Numbered from the stretch's first letter, positions 37,633-47,108 are shown. The stretch: 64,000 nt of DNA from CAIQPS01 sp963843455 (GCA_963843455.1 CAWJKE010000007.1:62001-126000), one strand, 5' to 3'. Made by a program: numbers and translations. Notes: generated by a model from the letters alone, not told the origin.

Positions 37633-37762
37633 GCAAGCGACGCTCTCGCCTGAACCACATCCACGATGTGTGGGGCCGCCTCCGCTTAACGGATTCTTTA
37701 TGGGGCAGGGTGTAGACTGACACTACCCCTCCTCTTCGAGTACCCCCTCAAGAGCGATGAAG

Positions 37763-37791
37763 GCCCCGGCTAGCACCCCAGTCGGGGCTTT
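37763..37791 (+). terminator. Rho-independent terminator
   Basis: The stem GCCCCGGCT / AGTCGGGGC (nine pairs, one G-T) with an 8-base loop is followed by TTTCTCC. It lies between the nitroreductase and the convergent esterase gene. Confidence 0.65.
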
Positions 37792-37823
37792 CTCCGTTGT
37801 TGAGACCTTGAGGCCGGCTCAGT

Positions 37824-38888
37824 TCACCCGCGCGTATGCCGCGCAAAGAACTCCCAGATGACCTCGCCGGCCTGAAAGTCGCGGCAGACCGGCCCGATGA
37901 GCCGAGCCGGCAAGTACCGTGCGCCGCCCGGCCACGTGTGGCCTCCGCCCTCGACGGTGATCAACTCCACTTCGCTCCCCAGCCGGCCGCCGGCGCAGGT
38001 GAGCCGCGTCGCCGTCGCTCCGTCGGAGGGCGCCGTGTCGGGCAGTGACTCGGTGGTCGCGGAGGGGGAGCAGCCATCCAGCCTGGCGAAGAAGCGCGCT
38101 GTGTCCGGAGCCGACATCACCGTGCCGCGCCTGTTCAAGCGGCTTGGCGCCACGCTGCCGCCGTTGTACGGGACGAGGGGGTCGGCCGTCCCTTGGATGA
38201 TGAGCACCGGCATGGGTGTGGAGAAGGAGGAACCGCGGACCAGGTTCGGCGACAGCAGGGCCGCGACCGTCGCGATGGCGGCGATCAGGTCGGGGAGGTC
38301 ACGGGCGAGCCGGTAGCACATGAAGCCGCCGTTGGACATGCCGGTAGCGTAGACACGGCCGGGGTCTATCGCGTACTCAGACTCTAGTTGCTTGATGAGG
38401 TCCCGGGTAAAGGCGACGTCGTCCACGGTGGGATCTGCGCCGGTCAGGCCTCCCCGGTCGTCGTTCCACGCGCGCTCGATCCCATCCGGGTACGCCACGA
38501 TGAAGCCGTTCCGGTCGGCGACCGCGGACATGCCGGACATCCGCGCCTGCGCCGTGCCGGTGCCGCCGTATCCGTGGAAGGCGATGACGAGGGGAACGCT
38601 CGCGCCGGCCGTGTAGGCGGTAGGAACGTGCAGCAGGTAGGTGCGGGTGCGCCCGCCCGACACGAGCCGACGGGTGCTGTCTCCCACCGGGGCGGCCGGG
38701 CTGCCGGTGGTCGGCGTGGCCGTGGTGGCCGTGGTGGCCGTGGTGGCCGGCCCGCCACCGGCCGGGACCGGGGCGCCCAGGGCGGAGGAAGGCGCGGGGC
38801 TTCCTCCGGCGAGGGGCCCTCCCATGCAGCCCGCCAAGATAAGGCTCACGGCCACGAGCGCCAGCACCAAGGCCAGTAGCTTCCTCAT
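37824..38888 (-). CDS. Poly(3-hydroxybutyrate) depolymerase/LpqC-like esterase lipoprotein
   Basis: A 354-residue secreted serine esterase. The signal peptide ends in a lipobox, LILAGC, at about residue 18-23. A linker rich in Ala/Thr/Pro follows, whose DNA holds a 9-base repeat three times (38718-38750). The catalytic domain runs from about 90: VIAFHGYGGTG (oxyanion region), nucleophile elbow GMSNGG, IQGTADPLVPY with the acid, and GGGHTWPGG with the His. This matches the PHB depolymerase/feruloyl esterase (CE1-like) group. The exact ester is unknown. The ATG at 38888 is chosen for its signal peptide; the frame is open to 38939. Confidence 0.88.
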   Translation of the reverse strand: MRKLLALVLALVAVSLILAGCMGGPLAGGSPAPSSALGAPVPAGGGPATTATTATTATPTTGSPAAPVGDSTRRLVSGGRTRTYLLHVPTAYTAGASVPLVIAFHGYGGTGTAQARMSGMSAVADRNGFIVAYPDGIERAWNDDRGGLTGADPTVDDVAFTRDLIKQLESEYAIDPGRVYATGMSNGGFMCYRLARDLPDLIAAIATVAALLSPNLVRGSSFSTPMPVLIIQGTADPLVPYNGGSVAPSRLNRRGTVMSAPDTARFFARLDGCSPSATTESLPDTAPSDGATATRLTCAGGRLGSEVELITVEGGGHTWPGGARYLPARLIGPVCRDFQAGEVIWEFFARHTRG

Positions 38889-38976
38889 GCCCCCATCATG
38901 CCATAGGTCATCGACCAGAAGCGTCTCTCGCACTATCATTGATCAGAAGGTGACCAACGAACGATGGAGGCGAGAG

Positions 38977-39885
38977 ATGTGCCGGATACGCGTCCAGGGT
39001 CGTGGTGTGCTGCTCATCCTACTCATCCTTTCTCTCACCGCTCTGTCCTACGGACTCCTCGGATGTGGCGCCGGGGGAGGGCAGACAACCGAATCAACGC
39101 TCACAGGAGCCACGCAGTCGAACGGGACCGTGCAGACGACGGCTCCGGCCGGCCCCTCAAGCACCGCCGGCCCCGCCACGACAGCCGGGACCTCGAGCAC
39201 AGCCGGCCCCTCCACCACCGGAGCCGCTGCGGGCGACGTGAGCAGCTACCGCATCCACACGGTGTGGCGCGATGGCAGCGATCAAGGGCCTATCAAGGAC
39301 GAATGGAACACGGAGTTCGTCGCCGACCCGCTTGCCGTGCACCACACGGCCACGGGGGACATGCGAATGGAGATCATCTTTTCCGGCAAGAGCCTGTGGA
39401 CCAAGATCATGGACCAGCCCTGGAGACAGACGGACGTGGCGGAAGGTGATACGGCCGGCTGGGCGAGCCTGCTGTCGCAGGAACAGTCTCCGGTAAACGT
39501 CGAGGAACAGACGCCACTGGCGAAAGACATCCAGTGGTTGATGGGACAGCCCTCGGTCAAGATCGCAGAGGGCGGCCTGACTCCCGCGGGCCAGGACACG
39601 GTCAACGGGGTCACCTGCAAGCGGTACAACGTCGATTCGACCTACGCCTACACCGTGAAGTACCAGGCTCCCCTGACCGGCAGCGCCACGATCACCGAGG
39701 GTACGAAGGGAGACATCTGGGTGGCCGACCAAGGCGGTTGGTCTCCCTTTGTGGTGCGGGCGCAGCTCTTGCAGACCACGACCACCCAGGTGGCGGGGGG
39801 CGGTTCGAGCGCTGAAACCGTCTACCTTGAGCAGAACGTCGCCGATCTCAATGCCTCCGATATCGTGATCGAGCCTCCTCAATAG
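38977..39885 (+). CDS. Lipoprotein of unknown function
   Basis: A 302-residue secreted lipoprotein. The signal peptide (VLLILLILSLTALSYGLL) ends in LGCG. Residues 27-80 are a Thr/Ser/Pro linker. The globular part (about 85-302) resembles LolA/LppX-like beta-sheet lipoproteins in its alternation (MRMEIIFSGKSLWTKIMDQPW, GVTCKRYNVDSTY, GDIWVADQGGWSPF), but I cannot name a family. A single Cys in the domain (VTCKRY) is notable. GGAGG precedes the ATG. It is divergent from the esterase gene, and they share an 88-base promoter region. Confidence 0.7.
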   Translation: MCRIRVQGRGVLLILLILSLTALSYGLLGCGAGGGQTTESTLTGATQSNGTVQTTAPAGPSSTAGPATTAGTSSTAGPSTTGAAAGDVSSYRIHTVWRDGSDQGPIKDEWNTEFVADPLAVHHTATGDMRMEIIFSGKSLWTKIMDQPWRQTDVAEGDTAGWASLLSQEQSPVNVEEQTPLAKDIQWLMGQPSVKIAEGGLTPAGQDTVNGVTCKRYNVDSTYAYTVKYQAPLTGSATITEGTKGDIWVADQGGWSPFVVRAQLLQTTTTQVAGGGSSAETVYLEQNVADLNASDIVIEPPQ

Positions 39886-39923
39886 CGTGTGAGGCCGCCA
39901 TCAACCGGTAGACAGTTCGTAGG

Positions 39924-39940
39924 GCCGCGCTCCGCGCGGC
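39924..39940. terminator. Hairpin between convergent genes
   Basis: GCCGCGC-TCC-GCGCGGC is a perfect 7-bp stem between the lipoprotein stop and the ABC permease stop. No T-run follows on either strand, so termination activity is uncertain. Confidence 0.35.
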
Positions 39941-39954
39941 TCAGCGCCTTGCGG

Positions 39955-41421
39955 CTAGCCTCTTCTCTGGCGCCGATATGTGAGGGCCAAGAAGGCGATC
40001 CCCAGCGCGACCATCACAATGCCCAGGGATTCACCTCGGACGATCTCGACCACGCCCACGACGACGAGAACGGCGGCGCCCAACACCCTCGGGAGAACCT
40101 GGCTTCTTGAAGGTGCCTGCTCCGTCGTTCGCCTGCCCGACCCTATGGACTTGGCGGCCTGGACAAGCCCCGCCGCCCGGCCGGCCGACTCCAGGTGAAA
40201 CTCCTCAGCCAAGTGTCTCCAGCTCATTGCACGAGACGAGAGGAGGTTTTCGGCGCGGAACAGGCGCGCGGCCAGCAGTACGAACAGGTAGGCGAACACC
40301 CCCAGGGCCAGAAGTCCGACGAGCAGTTGCCACCAGGGGACGAGCGTCGCCCCCAGTCTGGCCACCATGGCTATGGGTGAGGTCAAAGGGAAGAGACTGA
40401 GGGTAGTCGCCAGCGGGCCGTTGGGGGCGTCCGAGAAGGTCCCGCTGAAGAGCAGGGGGATCACCAGCGGGATGATGGCGATATATACGAAATGGTTGGC
40501 GTCGCGGGCAGTGGGCGCAAGAACGCCGAGCACAGCGTAGAGGGAGGAGTACATCAGGTAGCCGAATAGGAAGTACGCGAGCGTCCAGGGGATCACTCGG
40601 GCCGCGACCTCGCCGCTGATGTTCAAGTCGACACCGGCAAGGCTTCCCCTCCCTATGAGCACACCGAAGAAGACCGCCAACCAGACCGCCACCTGCAGCA
40701 ACCCCACGACCGAGAGACCGGCCATCTTGCCCAGCATCAGACTCCGGGGGCTCAAGGTCACCAGCAGGACCTCGGCCGTACGGTTCTCCTTCTCCTTGGA
40801 AACGCTCTGAAGCATGAAGCCGCTGGTCATCGCCAGGGCCAGGTAGAGGATGAACATCAGCAGGTAGGGGAGGAGGTAGGCAGCAGTTGGATCGTTGGGA
40901 GCTCTGGCAGCGACGGGGGCCAGGGCTAACGACTCCAACCCGGGAGAGGGATCGACGAGCAGTGCTGCCAGCCTCTCGTCGCCGGTGATACCGGTGTTGA
41001 TGACGTACGTGATCAGCTGGGTGCCGTCCACGGCTCGCAGGGGTTGGTACCGCGTCTCGACGACGGTCAACCGGCCCGATGCCACGTAGTCGCTGGGGAT
41101 GAGGTAGTAGCGGCCGATCTCACCCCGAGCGAGGGCCGCTTGCGCCTGGGTTTCGTCTTTGTAGCTTCGCGCGAGGCCCGGCGGAAGGTCGGTGGGTAAG
41201 GTGTGGAGTAGACCGGCCGGGTCCACGTAGCCGATCGGGCCGGTGCCGGCATCGACCCCGGGGGCCAAGGTCCCTTGATCCTGGCCGCCGGGGGAGAAGA
41301 TCTGAGTGGCGAACACAACGAGAAGGAACGCGGCCGGCAGCAGCAAGGTAACGAGCCAGAACGACCTCCGGCCCAGGGTGGCGCGCAGCTCATATCTGGC
41401 CGTCAGCCACACATGCCGCAT
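39955..41421 (-). CDS. ABC-2 type transporter permease (second permease)
   Basis: A 488-residue permease of the NatB/ABC-2 type. The N-terminal helix follows a short amphipathic start (RHVWLTARYELRATLGRRSFWLV). Next comes an extracytoplasmic region of about 140 residues, then five to six helices from about 185 (YLLPYLLMFILYLALAMTSGFMLQSV) with KEKENRTAEVLLVTLSP, the typical coupling segment. Two further hydrophobic helices end the protein at 450-480. It lies seven bases after the other permease in the same operon, so the exporter is probably a heterodimer. The substrate is unknown. Confidence 0.87.
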   Translation of the reverse strand: MRHVWLTARYELRATLGRRSFWLVTLLLPAAFLLVVFATQIFSPGGQDQGTLAPGVDAGTGPIGYVDPAGLLHTLPTDLPPGLARSYKDETQAQAALARGEIGRYYLIPSDYVASGRLTVVETRYQPLRAVDGTQLITYVINTGITGDERLAALLVDPSPGLESLALAPVAARAPNDPTAAYLLPYLLMFILYLALAMTSGFMLQSVSKEKENRTAEVLLVTLSPRSLMLGKMAGLSVVGLLQVAVWLAVFFGVLIGRGSLAGVDLNISGEVAARVIPWTLAYFLFGYLMYSSLYAVLGVLAPTARDANHFVYIAIIPLVIPLLFSGTFSDAPNGPLATTLSLFPLTSPIAMVARLGATLVPWWQLLVGLLALGVFAYLFVLLAARLFRAENLLSSRAMSWRHLAEEFHLESAGRAAGLVQAAKSIGSGRRTTEQAPSRSQVLPRVLGAAVLVVVGVVEIVRGESLGIVMVALGIAFLALTYRRQRRG

Positions 41422-41428
41422 GGTGCGA

Positions 41429-42619
41429 TCACCCCCGCGCCCGGATGGCTTCGAAGACGCCTCGCAGAGTCATCCGTTGTCCGTAGCGCAGCATGCCCCG
41501 GCGGAACACCTTTGGTGCCGCCCAGAGGGCGAAGCCCGCGCAGCCGGCCAGGATCACCCAGCTCAGGATGAGTTGCCAGAGAGGTACCACGGTGGCGCCC
41601 CAGCGGATGGCGATGGTCAGCAGCGAGGTGGTGGGAAACAGGGTGAGCGCGACCATCAACGGTCCGTCCGGGTCGCTGCCGAGGAGCGGGGAGAAGAACA
41701 AAGGGAGCAGGAAGAGAATGCTGATGGCCCCTGCAAGCTGCTGCCCCTGGCGGGTGTCGGTCACCGCGACGCCCAGAGTGACGACCATGCCGGCTGCCAG
41801 AGTGAACAGAGGCACAAAGTAGAGCACAAGAACCGGGACCAGACCCCCGGAGATCTGCATCCCCCGAAGGGAGTCGACGAAGTTGGAGGCCACGGCGAGC
41901 CCGCCCAGCACCACCACAGCCCACAGGAACACCTGGGTGAGGGCCACACCCACCAAGCCGACCGCCTTGCCCGCTATGAGCTGCTCGGGCGAGACCGAAG
42001 TGGTCACGATCTCAATGGTGCGGCTCTCCTTTTCGTCGGCGACCGCCCGCACGAGGTAGCCTGCCGCGCTCATGAGGGCGAAAGAGATGAAGAGGCCCAG
42101 AGCGAAGGGCAGGATGATGCCGACGATGCCGCTGCCCTGCATCTCCCGGCTCCCGTCGGCAGAGCGGACCGCGAAGTCGCTGGGGCCGCTCAGCACCCGG
42201 TCGGCGACATCGGGCGCGAGCCCGGCGACCAGGTTGGCCCTGAGAAAGGAGTCGAAGCGGTTCTGTAACCGGGTCGCAGGCTGGCGGTCCCAATAGAGGA
42301 GCTGCGTCTTGCCCGAAGCCCGGTAGTCGGAAGAGATGACATAGAGGCCGCGCAACTTCCCGGCTTCCAGCTCCGCTCTCGCGGCATCGATGCTTGCGTA
42401 GGGGCGAAACCCCGGGTTCTCCCGGGCGGCGGCGAGCACTCCGCTCTGATCGACGTAGCCTACGGTGGTCGCGTCACCTCCGCTGGCGTCGCTTGCCAGG
42501 ATGCTCAGACCCATCATGGCGAGGATCAGCAGAGGTACGCCAAAGGTGGCCAGCAAGAAGCTGCGTCGGCGGACGTTCTTGAGGTACTCGCGGCGGGCGA
42601 TGAGGCGGAACTTACGCAC
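41429..42619 (-). CDS. ABC-2 type transporter permease (first permease)
   Basis: A 396-residue permease related to NatB: RKFRLIARREYLKNVRRRSF, helix LLATFGVPLLILAMMGLSIL, a 140-residue outer domain, and five to six helices with ADEKESRTIEIVTTSVSPEQLI as the coupling segment. The GTG at 42619 lies inside the ATPase stop (GTGCGTAA overlap), which fixes the start; the longer frame upstream is only the shadow of the ATPase gene. Na+ export is known for NatAB, but many relatives export antibiotics or peptides, so no substrate is given. Confidence 0.88.
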   Translation of the reverse strand: MRKFRLIARREYLKNVRRRSFLLATFGVPLLILAMMGLSILASDASGGDATTVGYVDQSGVLAAARENPGFRPYASIDAARAELEAGKLRGLYVISSDYRASGKTQLLYWDRQPATRLQNRFDSFLRANLVAGLAPDVADRVLSGPSDFAVRSADGSREMQGSGIVGIILPFALGLFISFALMSAAGYLVRAVADEKESRTIEIVTTSVSPEQLIAGKAVGLVGVALTQVFLWAVVVLGGLAVASNFVDSLRGMQISGGLVPVLVLYFVPLFTLAAGMVVTLGVAVTDTRQGQQLAGAISILFLLPLFFSPLLGSDPDGPLMVALTLFPTTSLLTIAIRWGATVVPLWQLILSWVILAGCAGFALWAAPKVFRRGMLRYGQRMTLRGVFEAIRARG

Positions 42620-43562
42620 CGTCGCCCACCGGCTTGTTCGTGCTCGCCGGGGTCGCCGGAGACGTACCGCCGGTGACCACCGTGATGAAGATGTCGTCCA
42701 GCGACGGCTCGGCCAGCTCGAAGCGCTCCACCTTGACCCCGGTGCGGGCGACCAGCGCCCTGAGCACCTCCTGCGGATCGGCTCCCGTCTCCAGCGACAG
42801 ACGCCACTCACCGTTTTCCTGCCGGGACTCAAGCACGTGAGGAAGTCCGGAGAGATCTCCCTCGGCCTGCAACACGACGGCGTTCGCGGCAAAGTCCCGC
42901 CTGATCTCGTCCACGCGTCCGTAGAGCACGGTGCGCCCATGATCGATGAGGACGATGCGGTCGCACAGGGCCTCCACCTGGTACATCTGGTGGGTGGACA
43001 TGATCACCGTCCGTCCGGCCTTCACCTGCTCCTGGATTATCTCTTCGATCAAGCGGGTGTTCACCGGGTCGAGCCCCGAGAAGGGCTCGTCCACGACGAT
43101 GAGATCGGGTTCGTGCATGAGCGCGGCGATGAGCTGGGCCTTCTGCTGCATCCCCTTGCTGAGCTCCTGGACCTTCTTGTGCCGGTGCTCGTAGAGGTCC
43201 ATGCGCTCCAGCCACGGCACCAGGCGGCTCTTGGCCTCGCCGTCACCCAACCCCTTGAGGGTGGCGAGGAAGACCAGTACCTGTTCGAGCGCAACATCCT
43301 TGTACAGGCCGCGGTCTTCGGGGAGGTACCCGATGCGGTCTTTGCTGACCTTGTCCGGGGTGGCGCCCAGTATCTCCACCGAGCCTGAATCGGGCTTGAA
43401 GATGTCGAGCATGACGCGGATGGTGGTGGTCTTGCCGGCGCCGTTCGGACCGAGAAGGCCGAACACCTGACCGGGCCCGACCTCGAACGATACGTCCTCC
43501 ACAGCCCGGGTGTCACCGAACGACTTGCTCAGATGCTCGACCACTACAGACGACATCGGCAT
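42612..43562 (-). CDS. ABC transporter ATP-binding protein, NatA-like
   Basis: A 316-residue cytoplasmic ATPase. Walker A is GPNGAGKTTT near residue 38, the Q-loop region follows, the signature is LSKGMQQKAQ, Walker B is LIVVDEPFSGLDP and the switch His is in MSTHQMYQ. A C-terminal extension of about 80 residues (QAEGDLSGLPHVLE onward, ending SLDDIFITVV) is usual for ABC-2 exporters. It powers the two permeases encoded downstream. The start could be either of two ATGs six bases apart. Confidence 0.94.
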   Translation of the reverse strand: MPMSSVVVEHLSKSFGDTRAVEDVSFEVGPGQVFGLLGPNGAGKTTTIRVMLDIFKPDSGSVEILGATPDKVSKDRIGYLPEDRGLYKDVALEQVLVFLATLKGLGDGEAKSRLVPWLERMDLYEHRHKKVQELSKGMQQKAQLIAALMHEPDLIVVDEPFSGLDPVNTRLIEEIIQEQVKAGRTVIMSTHQMYQVEALCDRIVLIDHGRTVLYGRVDEIRRDFAANAVVLQAEGDLSGLPHVLESRQENGEWRLSLETGADPQEVLRALVARTGVKVERFELAEPSLDDIFITVVTGGTSPATPASTNKPVGDGA

Positions 43563-43779
43563 GGCCTTCGCTCCTCCTGGGGCTACGTGAGAACAACCCG
43601 CGCTTCCATCATAGTGCGCAGCAGGCCGCCCGCACTATCCAAGTATCGGTGACAGCGTTGCCGGATAGACCCGGCAGGTGGGGAGTCTCCAACTGGTCGG
43701 CCAGGGGAGGATCACGGACTCCGTGCGATGATGAAGCGGTAAGAAATGGCGCCGCCGGCCGGTCCAAAAAGGAGGCAGC

Positions 43780-44295
43780 ATGCCCACTTCGATCCTGGTG
43801 GCCTACGCCACCCACGCCGGCTCGACGAAGGAAGTCGCTGAGGCGGTCGCCTCCACCCTGCGCGAAATCGGCCTCGCGGTGGATATCCAGCTCCTGCGCG
43901 ACGTGAAGAGCCTCGAGGGCTACCAGGCGGTGGTGATGGGGGCGCCGCTCTACATGTTCCGCTGGCACAAAGACGCCCTCCACTTCCTGAAGCGGCACCG
44001 CCAAGCTTTGGCGGATCGGCCCACGGCGGTCTTCGCACTTGGCCCTTTCAACGATGTGGAGAAGGAATGGACCGACGTGCGGGCGCAACTCGACAAGGCG
44101 CTGGCGAAGTTCCCGTGGTTCGCACCGCTGGCCGTGCAGGTATTCGGCGGCAAGTTCGATCCGGCCACACTCCGCCCGCCCTACAGCTTGCTGCCGGCCA
44201 TGAAGAGACTGCCGGTGTCGGATCTGCGGGACTGGGAGGCCATCGCGGGGTGGGCCAGGGAGTTGGCGACTACCCTCGGTTCGGACTCACGCTGA
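43780..44295 (+). CDS. Flavodoxin-domain protein (HemG-like)
   Basis: A 171-residue flavodoxin-fold protein. The FMN phosphate loop is VAYATHAGSTKEVAEAVA at the N terminus. GAPLYMFRWHKDALHFLKRHR marks the second FMN loop, and FALGPFNDVEKEW the third. This pattern fits the flavodoxin_5/menaquinone-dependent protoporphyrinogen oxidase group, though such proteins also act as general flavodoxins. AGGAGG precedes the ATG. The DUF3465-type lipoprotein gene starts eight bases after its stop. Confidence 0.85.
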   Translation: MPTSILVAYATHAGSTKEVAEAVASTLREIGLAVDIQLLRDVKSLEGYQAVVMGAPLYMFRWHKDALHFLKRHRQALADRPTAVFALGPFNDVEKEWTDVRAQLDKALAKFPWFAPLAVQVFGGKFDPATLRPPYSLLPAMKRLPVSDLRDWEAIAGWARELATTLGSDSR

Positions 44296-44303
44296 TCCTT
44301 CAG

Positions 44304-44765
44304 ATGAAGAGGCGACTACTCGCGGCCGCCATCCTCATGGTGGCCCTCAGTGGGGTCATGCTCTGCGGCTGCGCCACAGCCGCCCAACCGGCGGCGACCT
44401 CCGCAGACAGCACGGCCCCGTCCGCCAGCGCGGGGGACGCCGTCCTGGCGCGCGCGTTTGCCGAACGCGCCACCGGTCTAGAGGTCGAGGGCCAGGGAAC
44501 GGTGACCAAGCTGCTCGCCGACGACACCGAGGGAGACAGGCATCAGCGGTTCATCGTCCAACTGGCCTCCGGCCAGACCCTCTTGGTGACGCACAACATC
44601 GACGTTGCTCGGCGAGTCGATCCGCTGCCGGTCGGCGACACGGTCTCGTTCAAGGGCGAGTACAAGTGGAACGCACAGGGCGGCCTCATACACTGGACGC
44701 ATCACGACCCCAACGGCAGTCACGCCGCCGGCTGGATCAAACACAACGGCCGGACGTACCAGTGA
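44304..44765 (+). CDS. DUF3465-family lipoprotein
   Basis: A 153-residue secreted protein. A signal peptide (LLAAAILMVALSGVM) ends in a lipobox-like LCGC, then an Ala/Ser linker follows to about 48. The domain has GTVTKLLADDTEGDRHQRFIVQ, LLVTHNIDVARRV, GDTVSFKGEYKWN, and the ending GLIHWTHHDPNGSHAAGWI, which fits DUF3465 (an OB-fold-like domain with conserved His). Its function is unknown. It probably shares a transcript with the flavodoxin gene and is convergent with the FecR gene. Confidence 0.82.
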   Translation: MKRRLLAAAILMVALSGVMLCGCATAAQPAATSADSTAPSASAGDAVLARAFAERATGLEVEGQGTVTKLLADDTEGDRHQRFIVQLASGQTLLVTHNIDVARRVDPLPVGDTVSFKGEYKWNAQGGLIHWTHHDPNGSHAAGWIKHNGRTYQ

Positions 44766-44773
44766 GGTCTTTG

Positions 44774-45718
44774 TCAGCGACCGGCTTTTGGGCGCCGTGT
44801 GAGCCGGTTCACGAGCAGGTAGATCAAGGTCCCCAGTATCGCCAGGAACGCCACCGCCGCCCAGCCGAGGCCCAGTAGCACCACGATCGCGCCTGTCGGA
44901 AGGCCCACCGGCCCGTCCGGCGGCAGGCGGCGAGTGGTGCTGGTGCTGGTCAGAGTAGTCGTCGTGGTCACCGAAAGCCCGGCCTGCTCCAGAAGGGGCT
45001 GCCACCGGGTCCTCTCGAGACCCACATCGAAGGGCATCGGATACTGCACGCCGCCGGAGCCCACCGTGAGGGTCTGACCGGCCGTGGCCGGAACTCGCGC
45101 GTCGCCGGCCGCGGGAAGCACCTTCACCGGTCCGTCGAGGACCTTCACCACCGAGGCGTCTTGCGACGCGCCGAAGCTGAAGCTACCCGCCTCCAGGGCC
45201 GACACGGTCGCGTGGGGTAGAGCGATCGCGTCACGCTGGTTCAGGGTCACGTAGTCGAAGCGCACCCACGCCTCTCCCGCAAGCACGGCCAACCGTAACT
45301 TCGCTCCCGGCGGCAGGATCTGGATGGTCGTGCCCGGCTTCACGGCCGCCACACTGTGGTCTTCGAAGGCGAGGACACAACCGCCGTTGGGGCCCGTTCT
45401 AAGGAGTGATTCTCGAGGGAGCCTAGATCCCAACGACGGAGTTGCCCAGGTGACTCCTCCGTCGGTGCTGTGCTCCACCTGCCCGGACATGAAGCCGACC
45501 AGAGGGGGGACCTCGCGGATATTCGGCTCCGGAGACCATGCGTGGGCGGCGCCGGCCCCTGCGAGGGCCGGCCAGGCGACCAGGCAGAGGCCGACGACCA
45601 GCAAGGCTCGCGAGAGGCGCGGGTTCCGAAAACGCCGGTGTCGGAAGAGCGGCTGCGTTGCCCTTGCCTCCTGCGTATCCGAAGCGATGGTCACCTGAGG
45701 GCAAGTGACTTCTTTCAA
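44774..45718 (-). CDS. FecR-domain membrane-anchored protein
   Basis: A 314-residue surface protein. The N-terminal 35 residues are basic, then a hydrophobic helix (ALLVVGLCLVAWPALAGAGA) ends in AHA. A FecR-like domain covers about 75-215 (MSGQVEHSTDGGVTW, LRTGPNGGCVLAFEDHSVAAV, LPPGAKLRLAVLAGEAWVRF). A Thr-rich linker (TTTTTLTSTSTT) precedes PVGLPTGAIVVLLGLG, a second helix and a basic end. The LPTG before a helix and basic tail looks like a sorting signal but lacks the fifth LPxTG residue. FecR domains often sense or bind envelope polymers. Confidence 0.72.
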   Translation of the reverse strand: MKEVTCPQVTIASDTQEARATQPLFRHRRFRNPRLSRALLVVGLCLVAWPALAGAGAAHAWSPEPNIREVPPLVGFMSGQVEHSTDGGVTWATPSLGSRLPRESLLRTGPNGGCVLAFEDHSVAAVKPGTTIQILPPGAKLRLAVLAGEAWVRFDYVTLNQRDAIALPHATVSALEAGSFSFGASQDASVVKVLDGPVKVLPAAGDARVPATAGQTLTVGSGGVQYPMPFDVGLERTRWQPLLEQAGLSVTTTTTLTSTSTTRRLPPDGPVGLPTGAIVVLLGLGWAAVAFLAILGTLIYLLVNRLTRRPKAGR

Positions 45719-45886
45719 CGATAGTGAGTCCGACCGGCAAGACTGTCAAGGTTGGGGTTGGCGGCTGGCCGGGTCTAGCATCAATGCGTTCGGGGGCAGC
45801 TGTCGGCCTCAAGCACCTAACCTCGAGCGCCGATAGGGGACACGTAAGTCTCTGGCCCAGCTGGGCCTCCATACTCGAGGTGGCTG

Positions 45887-46867
45887 ATGTTGCGGCGTCG
45901 GGTTCTCATCCTGGTTCTTGGGGTGCTCGTTGCGTTCCTGGTGGCCGGCATGCTCGCTCCGGTGGCCTTGGCCGGACGGATGGCCGTCCCCGTTTGGAAG
46001 CAGAGCGACTCCCGCTGGGCCAGTCTCCACCTCGGCAGCAGCTCTTACACCATGTCCGGCTCTGGCTGCGCCGTCACGGCATGTGCCATGGTGGCCTCAT
46101 ACTTCGGCTCCTCCAAGGATCCGGGCGGGCTCTGCAAGGCGCTCAGCTCCGCTGGGGGGTTCACATCCGGCGGGGCCATCTACTGGCAGAGCGTGCCTAA
46201 GGCCGCGGGGGGCACCATCAGCTATGTCGGCCGCTGGGACTCCTGCTCTCTCACCCGGATCAACCAAGAACTGGACTCCGGCTATCCGGTGATAGTCCAG
46301 GTGAGCCTGAAGGGATCCACTCACTTCGTGGTCTTGACCGGCCGCGACGGCTCCACCTACTACATCAACGATCCCGGCTACGGCGACCAGACCACCCTCA
46401 ACGCACGCTATGGCACGCCGAGCACGGCCATCAAGGGGTTCCGCGTCTACCGCGGCACCCACGCGGCTCCCCCGCCACCAAGCCCGTACACCCGCTACCA
46501 GCAGACCGACTCCCACCTGGTGTATGCGGGAACCTGGTACACGTTCTCGACGAGCGGTCCCTCCGGTGGCAGCTACAAGCGGGCCGACACCAGCGGAGCC
46601 TCGGTCACGGCGACGTTCACCGGCACCTACCTGGCCTGGATCGCCACCGCGGGGACCACCCTGAGCAAGGCCTATGTGTCTTTGGACGGCGGGACCCCCG
46701 TCAATATCAACCTCGCGAGGACCGCGGTGGCCTATCAGCAGAAGGTGTGGAACACCGGTACCCTCGCCACGGGCAAACACACCGTCAAGATCTGGTGGGA
46801 CCTGGCCAATGCAGCCGGCAAGTTCATCAGCATCGATGCTTTCGACCTGCTGGGAGCTCTCAACTGA
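45887..46867 (+). CDS. Secreted C39-like cysteine peptidase with C-terminal accessory domain
   Basis: A 326-residue exported protein. The signal peptide is MLRRRVLILVLGVLVAFLVA with cleavage near ALAG. The peptidase_C39_2 domain spans about 35-190: catalytic Cys in SGSGCAVTACAM, His in THFVVLTG and Asp/Asn in YYINDPGYGD. After a Pro linker, residues 205-326 form a beta-rich domain (SGPSGGSYKRADTSGASVTATFTG; VSLDGGTPV; HTVKIWW) like small carbohydrate-binding or YHYH-type modules. It probably acts on the cell wall or on extracellular peptides. The 160-base leader has no riboswitch that I can identify. Confidence 0.83.
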   Translation: MLRRRVLILVLGVLVAFLVAGMLAPVALAGRMAVPVWKQSDSRWASLHLGSSSYTMSGSGCAVTACAMVASYFGSSKDPGGLCKALSSAGGFTSGGAIYWQSVPKAAGGTISYVGRWDSCSLTRINQELDSGYPVIVQVSLKGSTHFVVLTGRDGSTYYINDPGYGDQTTLNARYGTPSTAIKGFRVYRGTHAAPPPPSPYTRYQQTDSHLVYAGTWYTFSTSGPSGGSYKRADTSGASVTATFTGTYLAWIATAGTTLSKAYVSLDGGTPVNINLARTAVAYQQKVWNTGTLATGKHTVKIWWDLANAAGKFISIDAFDLLGALN

Positions 46868-47108
46868 CCTAACGCCGGTTACCGCGCCGTTTAGGAATGT
46901 CGAACCGGAGGAATACGCCCACTGTGAGTCCCAAGAGGTAGCGCGTCCCGATCAGTCGAGACCGGCGCGGCGAGCATCCGCAAGAAAGCGGAATCCGCAC
47001 GACAAGCGGCGCAAGCCAGTCGGTTGCTGTAGTCGAGAGGGAAAAGCGGGTCAGTTGGGGCTCACTTTCTAGTGCTTGTCTCAGCCAACACGCATCGGGA
47101 GGTGCCTC

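Noticed and set aside
38718..38750. Threefold 9-base repeat (GCCGTGGTG) as a regulatory repeat
   Set aside because: It encodes a short Ala/Thr linker in the esterase lipoprotein; low-complexity coding sequence explains it.
45724..45886. Riboswitch (c-di-GMP or c-di-AMP type) before the C39-like peptidase
   Set aside because: Cell-wall genes often have one, but I could not find the conserved core of either class in this leader.
46868..47108. Possible gene on the minus strand ending in LLGLTVGVFLRFDIPKR-like sequence
   Set aside because: The tail looks protein-like, but most of the frame lies antisense to the gene at 47109 and no ribosome site or family is visible.
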